From Jackrogersella multiformis (lineage: Eukaryota; Ascomycota; Sordariomycetes; Xylariales; Hypoxylaceae), in contig CADCXD010000011.1 in assembly GCA_902806575.1 (NCBI GenBank), forward strand, positions 2,790,001 to 2,854,000: a stretch of DNA of 64,000 nt. Reading direction: 5' to 3'. The position numbers and the translations under genes are program-made. This document shows positions 23,379 through 35,270 of the stretch, piece after piece. The notes under the pieces are model-generated. The model was not told the DNA's origin, did not search any database, and saw only the letters and a program-made list of their open reading frames with translations. Position 1 is the first letter of the stretch, and each line of letters opens with the position of its first letter.

Positions 23379-24742
23379 GACAGTCACGAACCGCGTCCTG
23401 AGGTAATGAGAGTCGGGACTAGCGATATGTTGGCTATAACATAGGAATGAGAGAATGTGATAGGTATGTACGTGGTGACGTGTAGGAAAAGCCCAGCTGC
23501 ACGAAGTATTCGTCGAGGAGAAAGAAAAGAAAGGAAAAAAAGGGAAAAGGTGTTAAGCGATTGGCTAAAGCCAGCAGCCGGCAACAGCTGCGCGTATCTA
23601 CGTGTACATACCTAGGTAGTATCGTTACGAATGTACGAAGTACAGTGGGCTAACGCTACCTAGGTACTTCATGATGGTCAAAGCGCGTTTGCATAAATCA
23701 TATTAACACGGATTACGACTTATGAAATTTGGTGATCCATTAGGTACCTACCTCTATAACTGCACTGCGGAAAAATAACAAGGTGCCCAGGTACTGCTCT
23801 ATACATCATTGCAGTTTTCCCAGTGAAATAAAAAGGAATTGACGCGAAAGGTAGACGGAGAATATGTAGGTACCTAGGTAGCTTTGCTTATAAGAACCTT
23901 ATGTTCTATTGGAGATGGAAGGTACCTAGGTACGCACTTTAGAAGGTGCGGGGCACTGTATGATGTACCTCGGTATATTACATCTAAACGCCAAAAAGCT
24001 CATTTGAAGTAAACCTTCACAATACAACAACACTTACCCACATCATTGTTTCTATTGGCAAGTAAAACTACCTAGTTATCTACGGACCACTGGTTACTAA
24101 TGTATACGTAGTATGAAGCGAATTATTTTTTTATTACCTACATACATCAGAGCCCTAGAGCTTCTTAGTTCTTAAAGACGACCATCTGCGGAGAAATCGT
24201 CGGAGATTTGCTCATCGTCTCATCTCCAACATTTATCACGTTTTTTATCCATACCAGTTACTACATACGCCTGGCCAGCTAAGACATCTCCGCAATCTAG
24301 GTAGAGCTGGGCGGTCGATCTCCGCAACTAGCAACTAGCTCATAATTCACGCCGTTAAAGTGACGTGGGTAAACATGTCAGGCATCCATCCTATTCGTGG
24401 AACCTTTCCGTGATGAGATTATAATGCTTCCTCGCGTTATCCTCTCGTGCTTTCTATACCGCGAAGCATCGCGCTCGCTTTACTAGGCAATGTACTAGGC
24501 AAGATTCCCGGTTTAATATCCCACCGAGGTAGCAATGTTACGCACAGCTAAGTTACATAGCTCAAAAGCTTGGAGCTCGTACCTATGCCGAGACTTGGAG
24601 AAGAGATCCCCATAGTCCTCCACTATAAGAAGTATGGAAGGGACAGACTTCAATTATTCGTCTCGGTCGAGCCAAGTCCAGCAAGGCTTCGAACAGAGGT
24701 AAGTCTTCGTCACACGTTCTTTACCTCTTAAGCCTCACCAGG
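23379..24742. promoter_or_regulatory. Divergent interval with palindrome clusters, upstream of the PL26 gene
   Basis: 1.36 kb separates two divergent genes. TACCTAGGTA-type palindromes occur at about 23612-23618, 23658-23668, 23741-23752, 23868-23882 and 23921-23934. A TATA-like CTATAAGA lies at 24622-24629, about 115 bp before the PL26-like start, and is a reasonable core promoter. No coding sequence seen. Confidence 0.4.
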
Positions 24743-27538
24743 ATGTCTTTACGGCAGGTCATAGGATTTCTAGCCCTCTTGGGTATATCCAATGCTGCTT
24801 CTGCCCAGAGCTACTCGAATAGCAGTAGCTCTAAAAGTGACACCGTTACTGTCAGATGGATCGGCGACACGCCATCCCTCAATTCCGGAACGACATTCGG
24901 GCTTCCTTGGCCCCGGGGCAAATACTCAGCCAACGCGACGACATTCGTGGGTAGCGGGGGTGACGGTGACGGTGAAATTCCACTCCAGTCATGGGTAACG
25001 GCATCCTGGCCAGATGGTTCAATAAAATGGACCGCCCACGCCTTAGAGGGCTCTGAAACAGTGTATGAAGGGTACAAAGTCACAGCGTCGACCAACGGTA
25101 GAAGCATCGCGACAAAGTCTTCAAATTCAGCTTCCGCCTCGGGCTTAATCGTTACCGAGTCCGATTCCGAGGTCACCATCGACACGGGAAAGCTCACTGC
25201 GACGTTCCCCAAGTCCGGGAACGTTCTTGTTAGCGCGATCAAGACATCAAGCGGCAAGACTGTTGGGCAGAACGGGCGATTGATACTGCGGTCTCAGTCT
25301 GGTGTCGAGGACGATGACGAGGCAAACGAGGCGTCCATCAACAAGCTCCAGTTCGAAAGCAATGTCGATAATGCTACCGTTGAGTATAATACGGACAGTT
25401 CAGTGAGAGCTCTGATAACTGTCCGTGGCACACATCAGGCTACCACAGGTACTCATGTTAACTGGCTGCCGTTCATCCTACGCTTTTACCTGTACGCGAA
25501 CTCGGATGCCATCCGAATCGTCCACACCCTCGTATTCGACGGCAAGGCCGATCAGGATTTCGTCACAGGGATCGGAATCCGGTTCGATGTTCCCTTGGCT
25601 AGTGAAGAGCTATACAACCGTCACATCAGGCTAGCTGGTCCAGACGGCGGCCTCTTGAGAGAAGCTGTCCAAGGCATTACTGGGTTGCGGAGAGATCCTG
25701 GCGCGAATATACGCACCACACAATTCAACGGCGAAGTGACCCCCGATATTAGCACTTGGGCTTCTACAGTCTCTTCCAGGATGAAGTGGATTCCCTCGTG
25801 GAGTGATTACAGCCTAACTCAATTGTCGCCCGACGGATTCACGGTGAAAAAGCGGACCAAGGCCGGGCAGAGCTGGGTCAAGATTCCGGGAGGTACGCAA
25901 TCCGGCGGTCTCGCTTATCTCGGGGGTGCTACGCAGGGGGGCCTCGCCGTCGCCCTTCGTGATTTCTGGAAGCGATACCCAACCGGTCTTGACATCTCGA
26001 ATGCAGCATCGGACGTAGGGCAGATAACACTGTGGCTTTACAGTCCTTCCGGTGAACCCATGGATCTTCGGCCTTTCCATGACGGCTTAGGAGAGGATAC
26101 GTATGCCGACCAGCTAGACGCGCTCGAGATCACCTATGAGGACTATGAGGGAGGCTATGACACGCCATCCGGAATCGCTCGAACTAATGAACTATTTCTG
26201 TTTCCATTCGACAAGACACCCTCCGCAGACACCTTAGCTGCTCTGACTAACTACGCAAATGAGCCTCCAGCACTTGCTGCAGATCCTGAATACATTGAGC
26301 AGACAAAAGCAATTGGGTCATACTGGGCAACAACCCCCGACAACTCGACGGCGGCGGCACAAACAATTGAAACACACCTTGACTTCTTGATCAAGTATTA
26401 CCAAGGTCAAGTTGCTCAGAGACGGTGGTACGGGTTCTGGGACCACGGCGATATCATGCATACCTACGACACCGACAGGCACACTTGGCGATATGACATC
26501 GGAGGGTACGCGTGGGATAATTCAGAGCTCTCGCCCAATCTGTTTTTCTGGAACTACTTCTTGCGCACGGGCAGGGCGGATGTGTACCGCTTCGCAGAAG
26601 CTCACGCAAGACACACCGGCGAGGTCGACGTATACCATACTGGACCGTTCAAGGGCTTCGGTACACGTCACGGCGTCCAGCATTGGAGCGATAGCTCAAA
26701 ACAAATCCGCGTTTCAACACCCATCTACCGTCAGGTCTTCTATTACCTATCTGGCGGAGACGAGCGGGTTGGGGAACTGCTCCATGAACTTATGGACGCT
26801 GACCAAGCCTTCCTCACGGTGGACCCCCGACGCAAGGTCCGCAAGGACAATGGCACATATGTTGTCGACCCTACCGCCTTAGACTTAGATATCGGTCTTG
26901 ACTGGTCTGGCCTAGCATCGACTTGGCTAATCGAGTGGGAGAGGCGCGGGCCACGATGGGAAGAGGCACGATCAAAGCTCAATACCACTATGCACAGTAT
27001 TGCCAAACTCAAGAACGGTTTCGTGACAGGACTCGGCCTCTACAACCTTAACACCGGAAACATCGCACCCCCGGCAACCGACCCGCAGAACCTCGGCAAC
27101 GTGACAGTATCCCACCTCACAGCAAGCTTCGGACTTCCCGAGATCATCTCACAGCTAGCAGACTACCTAGGCGACGACATGCCTGCGGCCTTCGAGAGCG
27201 CTTGGCTGGACTACTGCTACTACTACGGGGCAGGATCTAAGGAGCAAGCGGCGCGGTACGGCGTCGGCTTCGGGAGTCTAAATCTGAAGCAAGGACACTC
27301 GCGGCTCACGGCGTACGCAGCGAAGAAGTTGGACAACTCGACGCTAGCGGCACGCGCATGGAACGAATTCCTAAATACCGACGGCCTCTCGCCGAAATTA
27401 CCGTGGACGAGCCAGGTGATCAACGGGAGCCAGGTCCTCGTCCCTGTGGACGAGGCTGCGTGGGTATCGACTAACGATGCTGCGCTGTATGGGCTGGCTG
27501 CGATTGAGAACTTGGCTCAGATTGCGTATGCCTTGTAA
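24743..27538 (+). CDS. Secreted exo-rhamnogalacturonan lyase-like protein (PL26 family, PcRGLX/YetA-like)
   Basis: Intronless ORF of 931 residues starting with a signal peptide (MSLRQVIGFLALLGISNAASA). From memory of the family it resembles the fungal exo-acting rhamnogalacturonan lyase PcRGLX and bacterial YetA proteins: an N-terminal barrel (residues about 35-115, with VRWIGDTPSLNSGTTFGLPW and WPDGSIKWTAHAL), a central beta-rich domain (to about 480), and a C-terminal alpha/alpha toroid rich in Trp/Tyr/His (RRWYGFWDHGDIMHTYD, YDIGGYAWDNSELSPN). PL26 enzymes cleave the pectin backbone from the end by beta-elimination. Many N-x-S/T glycosylation sites are present. It would act outside the cell on plant pectin. 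I am confident of the family and less so of exact substrate. Confidence 0.8.
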   Translation: MSLRQVIGFLALLGISNAASAQSYSNSSSSKSDTVTVRWIGDTPSLNSGTTFGLPWPRGKYSANATTFVGSGGDGDGEIPLQSWVTASWPDGSIKWTAHALEGSETVYEGYKVTASTNGRSIATKSSNSASASGLIVTESDSEVTIDTGKLTATFPKSGNVLVSAIKTSSGKTVGQNGRLILRSQSGVEDDDEANEASINKLQFESNVDNATVEYNTDSSVRALITVRGTHQATTGTHVNWLPFILRFYLYANSDAIRIVHTLVFDGKADQDFVTGIGIRFDVPLASEELYNRHIRLAGPDGGLLREAVQGITGLRRDPGANIRTTQFNGEVTPDISTWASTVSSRMKWIPSWSDYSLTQLSPDGFTVKKRTKAGQSWVKIPGGTQSGGLAYLGGATQGGLAVALRDFWKRYPTGLDISNAASDVGQITLWLYSPSGEPMDLRPFHDGLGEDTYADQLDALEITYEDYEGGYDTPSGIARTNELFLFPFDKTPSADTLAALTNYANEPPALAADPEYIEQTKAIGSYWATTPDNSTAAAQTIETHLDFLIKYYQGQVAQRRWYGFWDHGDIMHTYDTDRHTWRYDIGGYAWDNSELSPNLFFWNYFLRTGRADVYRFAEAHARHTGEVDVYHTGPFKGFGTRHGVQHWSDSSKQIRVSTPIYRQVFYYLSGGDERVGELLHELMDADQAFLTVDPRRKVRKDNGTYVVDPTALDLDIGLDWSGLASTWLIEWERRGPRWEEARSKLNTTMHSIAKLKNGFVTGLGLYNLNTGNIAPPATDPQNLGNVTVSHLTASFGLPEIISQLADYLGDDMPAAFESAWLDYCYYYGAGSKEQAARYGVGFGSLNLKQGHSRLTAYAAKKLDNSTLAARAWNEFLNTDGLSPKLPWTSQVINGSQVLVPVDEAAWVSTNDAALYGLAAIENLAQIAYAL

Positions 27539-28310
27539 ATATAATTCAATAATAAAATTTTCTAGATTATCTAAATTATTCATATAATTTCGCATTCATG
27601 TGGCAGCTTTAGTGGGATTTGGAACCCCTTCTTGTGAATTGCATCTTATGTTGCACCTTTCCTTTTGCTTATATTACCTGTTACTAGGGTCTATTACCCC
27701 TTGTCCTAACCTATTGACACGAAAATAACTCCCAGTTCCTTTTTTTGTTGGAAAATGTGGTAAGGCGAGGCTCCCTCTAAGTTGAAATGTTGTCTCGGCA
27801 TCTTGACGATATTAAACGTCCATAGCGGTTTGGTTATCTAGTAAGTAGATTCCCGTGGCCTAAGGCTGAAGGGAAATAGACTTTCCGGGTAGGTAATCAA
27901 TAATAGTAAGGTATGTGGTCAACATTCAGGGGCTACATATCGTACCTATCCGCTCTTAGCTACCTACCCAGACACCTGATTTGTATGTATATACCGAGGT
28001 AGGTACCTAGGTACGTAGGTAGATCATGGTCTAGGTAAGTGTTTATAAGACGTATACAACATACAAGAATTGATATGAACGTGTAGTTGAAACGTTTACT
28101 TTACTCGGAAATTGATAGCTTAGGTTATTAATTGTTTTAATTCGGCGGTCATCTATCTGCCAACCAGTATGAAAGCTACCCTAGTGTTTCTGTTATCATG
28201 AACCCAGACAAATGTTATAAATACATCTATGATGAGCGTTTAGGTACCTACCTAGGGTATAGATTTCGTAAAGGCTTCTCCCTTAGCTAGTAAGATACCT
28301 AGGTAGGTAG
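27539..28310. other. Convergent gene-less interval
   Basis: It lies between the 3' ends of the PL26-like gene (plus) and the ankyrin gene (minus). The AT-rich sequence carries palindromic TACCTAGGTA-type elements at about 27992-28022, 28241-28255 and 28297-28311. The last touches the ankyrin stop codon region. Confidence 0.45.
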
Positions 28311-30853
28311 CTATTCCCGCGTGACAGTGTACATATTTTCCACGACATGTCCTCGACGACCCATCTCTCTTCTTACCTCAAGAAAGAACTCATTGCGTTT
28401 TCTTTCATCATCGTCTTCAAATACGTCGTTGTCGTGGCCCTCGTCATCGACGGTCATCTTTGTCCATTTCCCAAGTTTCTCAATATCACGCCTTAATAGG
28501 GTTGCTCCATTATCGATTAGTACCATGAGCAAATCGACGAACCTGCTGACTATACCATAGTAACGTGGAGAAGGAGAAGCTAACAGGCAGTTCAACGGCG
28601 AATTTCCCGATTGATCAATCGCGTTAACATCGGCCCCGATATCTATGAGACGCTGTATGTAATCAATGGACAGACTTCTGATCTTATATCCCCGCGTGAA
28701 AATGTAGTGCAAACCTAGGTGAATTGAGTGTCAGTGATCCATTCGACAGTCCAATTCCAATATGAATAAAAAGGTGGGATTACTTACAAGTCGAACCATG
28801 TGTTGAAACCCATGAAGCATCGGAAGCGCCAGAGTCAAGAAGAATCTTGGTCAGGGGGAAGGGGAGAACTTGAGTAGATAGCCAGAGAGATTCGGGATCT
28901 TTAGCAAGCCATCCGTCGCCATCAATTTCTGATAGGAATCGTAAAGGAGCAAAGAGTTCTGCTTCCAGTGTTTCGTTTACTTTCTCTTCCTCGCCATGTT
29001 CCGATTCTTGACCATTTTGTGTTTGCGTTTCCCTTTCGTCGCATTGCTTTTGGTAAAAAGTCACGAAGGCTCTCAGCATCGACCGAAGGTCACCCATTTC
29101 GTGCGAAATTTCTGCTCCATGTACCAGGAGATAACGGCAGATATCGTATCTCTCTTGACAGAAGGCTACTTGAAAAGGTGAAATCAATAAATTCCCCCAG
29201 AATGATATTTCTTCGTTGAAAACACGAACGTTAATGTCCGCACCGTAGCTAACGAGGAGTTTTACTACATCGAGTTTATTTGGGTTCGAGTTAGGCTGGT
29301 AGCAAAGTTTCATCAAAGGCGTCTGACCGGACTTATTTTTCTTGTTGGGATCCGCGCCGTGTTTGACAAGACAGTTAACAGTGTTGTAAATAGAACCTGC
29401 TTGTTCGGTGTTCGTGTAGCAAACTGCAGCAAGTAACGGGAATAGACCCTGGTCGTCTTCCTGGTTAACTTGTAAGCCAAGCTTCAATAAAAGCTCTACT
29501 ATCGGCACCAAATGATTCATGGATGCTCTTATAAGTGGGGGATGAGCTGCGGTAGGAGATCCCTGGATATTGGCGCCGCTATTGATCAACTTCTTAGAGA
29601 GTTCTATCATTCCAGTAACGGTGGCCTTTTCATTGAGATCCCCAGGAAGAGGCTGGATTTGCCGATCTATCGCATCTGCGTCAAACGAAATAATGCATCG
29701 CTCTAATGGGGAGAGCCATTGAGAGGAAGGAGAGTGAATGCTCGCTCCAGCATCGACTAAGTAATTAGCATCTTTATGCCATCTATTAGAGCAGGCTTGA
29801 CCGAGAGCAGTGGGTTGCTGGTCGAAACACATCACCGAAAGTTGTGCGTTGATATTGGCACCATGTTGGAGGAGACAGTCCATGATCTGCACACTATGCG
29901 TTGTCCCTAATGTCCACATCAGGGGGGTGCCACCTTGCTAAATCAGAAGAGTTAGTAATTGATGCGCGGATATATATAGAGGATTCTCAATTAATAAAGT
30001 CATTTGAATATACTGCATCTTAGATCAAAAGAGAAGCGTTACTTACGTAATCCTGCAAATCAACAGGAATGTGGTGGTCTTCTAAAAGGAGTCGTACAGT
30101 CGAAAGGCAACCAAAGCGACATGCCCAGTGTAACGCATTTGATTCAGAGAAACGAAGGTCGACAGTTGGCGATGCCCCAATTCTAAGTAGAAAGTTCGCT
30201 GTGGTTTCATTATGATAATACATTGCTGTATGAAGTAGCGTCCAGTAATAACATATTCTTGAGAAGGTTTCAGGGCATAGACCGTCTGGATGGCAGCGGC
30301 ATAATCCATGTGAAGGGGGATCTAGGTAGGCGCCGGCATCTATAAGCAATTTGACCATATCGACGGAATCGGACATGGCAGCAGCATGAAGGGGAAACCA
30401 GTGCACTCTGCAGCTGCTGCTGTATGCATGTACTGGATGTAGGTCGGGGTCGTAGATGACAGGATCATGACCTAGCGAATATTGTCGGCCTCGCGTCCGA
30501 ACGTCATGATGATATACCTCCTTAAGGACGCTCAAATGATCCGTAATATCAATATGTGTCGGGCGATGCTCATCAAGGTAGAAGTCGAAACTTGGTGAGG
30601 TAACTCCGATTGCTGGTAAATTCGGGCTAAGCCCAGCCACAAGTAGCTTCTCTGCTACGCCCAGAAGGCCGGCTCCACAAGCCCAAGAGAGGAGATAGGG
30701 ATAATTCCTCGCTGCAAACGAGTATAGAATCGGGTTTGCGACATAGTGAAGACGTCGGCTAGTTGCGGAAAGAGCACGCGTGTCAAAGGCATTATCCAAT
30801 AACTCACCGATATCCTGGAGAATTTCATTCGGTAGACTCTGGAGAGACGCCAT
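28311..30853 (-). CDS. F-box protein with ankyrin repeats
   Basis: Three exons on the minus strand (30853-30047, 29937-28788, 28714-28311) join in phase to 786 residues. The N-terminus is an F-box-like motif (LPNEILQDIGELLDNAFDTR, then ALSATSRRLHYVANPILY), the part that binds Skp1 in SCF ubiquitin ligases. The rest is a long array of ankyrin repeats, among them PLHAAAMSDSVDMVKLLIDA, LHTAMYYHNETTANFLLRIG, LHWACRFGCLSTVRLLLED, GTPLMWTLGTTHSVQIMDCL and GQTPLMKLCYQPN. An acidic low-complexity insert (QNGQESEHGEEEKVNE) interrupts the array. The likely role is substrate recognition for ubiquitination, inferred from architecture only. The ORF is open upstream, but the ATG at 30853 sits just before the F-box. 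It is divergent from PRO3. Confidence 0.82.
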
Positions 30854-31765
30854 ATTTGGTACCATTGGTATGATTTCAGAGATTTGAAGGGCAGTATTGA
30901 CGAAATATATATCTAAAATGGCTTGAACGAAGAGGTTATAGCTATTTGATGTCTCCAGTTGGTAAAGACAAGGTTTCATTTTAACTAAAAATTTCTGAAG
31001 TAACTGAATTTTAAATAGGCACTTTGATCGGATGATAATAGTGAGAACCAGCTGCTCACGCGAATTTACTTCTAGTAGGAAAGGTGAATCAGGGAAGGAG
31101 ACAAAAAGGCCAATTTCAAGTGAGTCGACCACTCTTCCTATTCCATCCAAACTCCTGCAATCATATGTACCTGCCGGTATGAAGCGAACCATGACCGCTC
31201 TCAGACGCATGGATGTGTGCCAGATTGTATGTGGGAAACCTGGAAAACGACTGTTCTTTCTCATCTCAAGATACTAAGCCGTAGGAAAATCTGCTGCTAG
31301 GAGCTAGGCAATTCCTTGGTTAACATAACAGATACCTGGGCAGCGAACCCTTTGTCAAGTGATCTACCTAACGGGTAAGTAAGTTTTACTCACCGATCAC
31401 GTCCCAAAAGTTGAAGCTTTTCTACAACCAAAATATCACGGATTTCTTTTCGGCAATAAATGATAAGGAAGAAATTTTTTTCAAAGAGTCCCTATTTGTA
31501 GAATCATACTGTGTACCTGTCCAACCAATCAAGTCTAAAGGGGTAGCTCTAGCCACTCCAATCTCGCCCAGCAATATGAGCCACAGTACAGTGCACTGCC
31601 ACACTTTACGTCCAGCTTTATGGATGAAGCTAAAGAACATTAAACCGGTCCAAACCGAACAATAAAAATATCAAAGGCCGACCTGCTAACTAAAAAAAAA
31701 CCCTCACAATACCGAAAAACAAAATAAAAACAAAAATAAATATAAAGATAAAAACACGTACGAAA
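30854..31765. promoter_or_regulatory. Divergent interval between the F-box/ankyrin gene and PRO3
   Basis: 910 bp between divergent starts. The minus-strand frame of the ankyrin gene stays open to about 31264, but without features of an F-box/ankyrin protein, so it is treated as leader. Just before PRO3 is an A-rich run (about 31690-31760, repeated AAAATAAA), as often seen in fungal 5' leaders. Confidence 0.4.
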
Positions 31766-32684
31766 ATGTCCTCTCAACTCCAGAAGAGCAAGCTATGCTT
31801 CATTGGCGGCGGAAATATGGCCGGTGCCATTATCGGAGGTCTTGCCATCAAGGGCATTGACAAGCAGAATATATGCGTCTCTGAACCGTGGGAGGTGAAC
31901 CGGGACAAGATCGCGGCCACGGGGGTACGCACCACCGCGTCCAATGCCGAGGCATCGCAGGACGCGGACCTCCTTGTTCTTGCCGTGAAGCCGCAGGTTA
32001 CCAAATGCGTATGCCAGGAGCTTGCCGGCGCTTGGGCCGGGCGCTCGTCTTTGCCTTTGATCGTCTCAATCGCCGCGGGCATCACGCTAGAGAGCATGAA
32101 GGAGTGGTTTAAACTAGCGGATGGCCGCACACCCCACATTATTCGAGTTATGCCGAACACCCCCGCCTTGCTCAGCGAAGGCGCCTCGGGTCTGTTCGCA
32201 AGTGACGATGTATCCCAGGCGGAGAAGGACCTCGCTGCATCGCTCCTGGGCAGCGTGAGCAAGGTAACGGAGTGGCTGGACCGTGAAGAGCTGATAGATG
32301 TCGTCACAGGACTATCGGGTAAGGCGCATTTCCTCCCCATAAGTTAACTGAACTCTGCTTAGAGATCAACGTCTTCTAGGGTCCGGACCGGCGTACTTCT
32401 TCGCCATGGTGGAGCACTTGATTGAAAGCGGAATAAGCTTAGGGCTCACGCGGGAGCAAGCTACCCGCCTTGCGAAGCAGACCTGCTACGGAGCGGGTAA
32501 GATGCTTGTCGAATCATCTGAAGAGCCGGCGCAGCTGCGAAGAAACGTAACCAGCCCCAAGGGAACTACGGAAGCCGCGCTGAAGAGCTTCGACGCTTCA
32601 GGGTTCAAGGACATCGTGGATAAGGCTGTGAAGGCGGCGGCTGACCGAGGAAAGGAACTGGGAGAGACGCTTGCGAAATCGTAA
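31766..32684 (+). CDS. PRO3: Pyrroline-5-carboxylate reductase
   Basis: Last step of proline synthesis: NAD(P)H-dependent reduction of 1-pyrroline-5-carboxylate to L-proline. Exons 31766-32318 and 32380-32684 join in phase to 285 residues, matching yeast Pro3 (286). The N-terminal Rossmann fold shows CFIGGGNMAGAIIGGLAIKG; LLVLAVKPQ and RVMPNTPALLSEGASGLF are family signatures. The C-terminal dimerisation domain spans the intron and contains VTGLSGSGPAYFFAMVEHLI, TCYGAGKMLVES and SPKGTTEAALKSF. Housekeeping gene; tail-to-tail with the Tri14-like gene. Confidence 0.95.
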
Positions 32685-33379
32685 CAATAGGTTCGTCAGG
32701 CCAACAATAGAGTCGTAGCATCTACATATATCACAACATGCATGTAATTTTCCTTGGGGTTTCAAAGGCATCCTCTAGCGTCAGCAACGGCCTTTCACTA
32801 GTGGCTTTTCCAAAGTGTATCGAATGGATCCAGTAGCATACTCGGGATTGTGAAGGCGTATCACACATCGATCAACTCTGTTATAAGGAAGTCACTTATG
32901 ACCACGGCGGAATTGACTAGGCTAAATACGATTTAAGTACGCACCTCTGAGTGTTTGAGGTTGCCTTTAATTACTAAACATCGATATTTAAGGCTTCGCT
33001 TGGCTACATCTTTCTTGTACCCTTATTCGTGAACGATATCGACTTCTGGATCCTAGTTCCTGATGCCGCAAGGACAAGCAGTAGTAGTCGTGCCAGTGTA
33101 AGATGTGACATAACACTAAAGGCACGCGTTCTACCTGGATGATTCTCATTAACGTCAGTTACACATATTTCGAGCGCATCATATAGTTTCAGTGGGATTC
33201 GGCCGTAGGTACTTTGGACATGTAACATTATATCCGAAGGATCAATCACCGCCGACACTCCTCAGCAAATAACAAGGGATTGTCACTGTCGCATCGAGTC
33301 GCCCTTCAGAGATGAATAACCAATCGACATGCCAAGTCTCAGATTCATTCGTTACAAATATATCTTCCATTCCACCCTA
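32685..33379. other. Convergent gene-less interval
   Basis: It lies between PRO3 (plus) and the Tri14-like gene (minus). An 84-codon minus-strand frame at 33004-33258 lacks an ATG and any signature and was not called. Nothing else seen. Confidence 0.45.
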
Positions 33380-34515
33380 CTAAAAAGTTGCCAATAGCTT
33401 TTCAATATCTGGCGTAATGTCTATAAGCGGGAACTCCGTTCTATTCCCGGCCGAAGTGCCATTAACTATCGGGTCACCAAACCAATCAATCACCGCATAG
33501 ACGCTTCCGGAAATTTCGACCGTCGCAGTATTAATAGCACCTACGTCTAGGGAAGGGTCGTTCGGTATAAGGCCCAAATACTCGGCCGCTTCCCACTTCC
33601 CGTCCGCGGATCTAAGCACCGAGACACCCCGGTCGTGCTCCGAAACAAGTAGCACTTTCCTGTCGTACTTAGAAGGCAGGTATACAGCATCCATTGACAT
33701 GAGGGCATCGTTAGGCGTCCTGGGAACGAGCACGGGCGCGCCTTTGTCCGCCGTCATATCGAACCGGTAGATCTCGCCGCTACCGCTGTTGTTTTTCGCG
33801 TCGCTGGCCAGGAGGATATCTCCAGTGGCGGCAAATCCGGTGATCCCGGCGTACGTATGGTCAATTTCCTCGGGCAGGTACCAAGGCTCGATGCTGCTGC
33901 CATCAGGTTTGACGCGCAAGATGGTGCCTGGATAACTCCCTAATACGTAGACATGGCCGCGTGAATCGTGCTCGACATCTTGCTGTCCGCCGTATAGCCC
34001 CTGGCTCACTTCGGTGATGTTAAGGGACCATATTAATTCTTCCTTGGCCGGATCATAGCGTACGATATAATCGTCACCTGAAATCTGGTGGTCGGGGGTC
34101 TCATGGGGAACTGCGGAGTCCACTAGGATAGAGATGAGGTTTGTGTACGGGTCCCATGCAACGCCGCCAACGTGAAATGGCCTGGTACGTGTGATACCTG
34201 GAAATTCGAGCGTCAAAACCGTCTCGGCCTTATACGGGTCGTACACAACTACCGATGCGTTGAAGAGGGCGCTTATTGCATTTTCTTTATAAGCTGCAAG
34301 CTATATCACACGAATGATGGTGGGACGACTCACCCAAAATACACGAGACATTGATTCAAATCGAAGTCGGCGTTCTCGGGATAGAGCTGATACGAATCGA
34401 TGACAATGGTCCCGTTATTAAAAGGCGCGCATTCGTTTCGACGCGAGATCCGATAACCCCTCACGTTCGTGACGTTCAACAACGCGGCCCAAAGCCACAC
34501 GGATTGGAGAAACAT
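33380..34515 (-). CDS. Secreted Tri14-like protein
   Basis: Two exons (34515-34334, 34271-33380) join in phase to 357 residues. The N-terminus is a signal peptide (MFLQSVWLWAALLNVTNVRG). The mature part strongly recalls Tri14 of the Fusarium trichothecene cluster: FNNGTIVIDSYQLYPENADF, then NASVVVYDPYK, FHVGGVAWDPYTNLISIL, GDDYIVRYDPAKEELIWSLN and PVLVPRTPNDALMSMDAVYL. The fold is probably a six-bladed beta propeller of the SGL/NHL type. Tri14 affects virulence in Fusarium but its biochemical role is unsettled. No other trichothecene genes are visible here, so it is best read as a member of a wider family of secreted propellers. N-glycosylation sites are present (NASV, NITE, NGTS, NRTE). Confidence 0.82.
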
Positions 34516-35270
34516 GATCGTGATACGCAGGAGGACAAATAGACGATGATCAGTGTTACGGAGCGGGCAAACGGATCCCGTCGATGCCCTCCATTATGTA
34601 TGCCTACCCCAACGTTGCATGTGATGACCTATTTGCTTCGCGTTATGTTACAATATGGTGGTCTCCTCCCCTCACGGCTACGTATTCCACTCGGGACTTC
34701 TTAGTCTTAATGCCGATCATGGGTGAATATTAGTAGCCACCTAGAAGGTAGGTAATTAAATAGTTCATCAGGGCAGAATATCCGTGTAGTATAAACCGGG
34801 AGTATCGACATGGCTGAAATGAGATGGTTGAAGTTACCTATGGCTCCGAACAAGATCTGGACTGGGCTTGGCTTGGTGGACGAAGTCAAATACGAATTGA
34901 CCGAGCCATCGATACTACTCACACCAGATATCTACTACCTACCTAGGTAGGCAGATATACTAGATATACATGAAACCAGCCTTAGGGATAAAGATCTTAA
35001 CGTCGGTTATTAAATTGCAATGCGGTTGACCGATTACCCGGAACTGCCTAGGTACCTAGGTAGTTTTACCATGTCCACATTACCAACCTGCTTGGCGTGG
35101 GTAGATTGAAGGATTCAGGATTATATCTCCGTAGTCACTCATTACCCAAGTACGCCGCCGACGATACTCTTACTATCAACCACAAATCCATATCCTCTCT
35201 ATAGTGAGTGTAAGTAAGATGCATGTAATATCAATAGTAGGGGAAAAGGAAAAGCAACTGGTCATTATTC
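34516..35270. other. Gene-less interval
   Basis: It contains the promoter side of the Tri14-like gene and the 3' flank of the isochorismatase-family gene (both on the minus strand). TACCTAGGTA-type palindromes lie at about 34935-34952 and 35046-35064. No coding sequence recognised. Confidence 0.45.

Noticed and set aside
31774..32340. 188-codon minus-strand ORF opposite PRO3.
   Set aside because: Shadow frame of a certain housekeeping gene.
33004..33258. 84-codon minus-strand ORF between PRO3 and the Tri14-like gene.
   Set aside because: No ATG at its start, no family signature, noncoding-like codon use.
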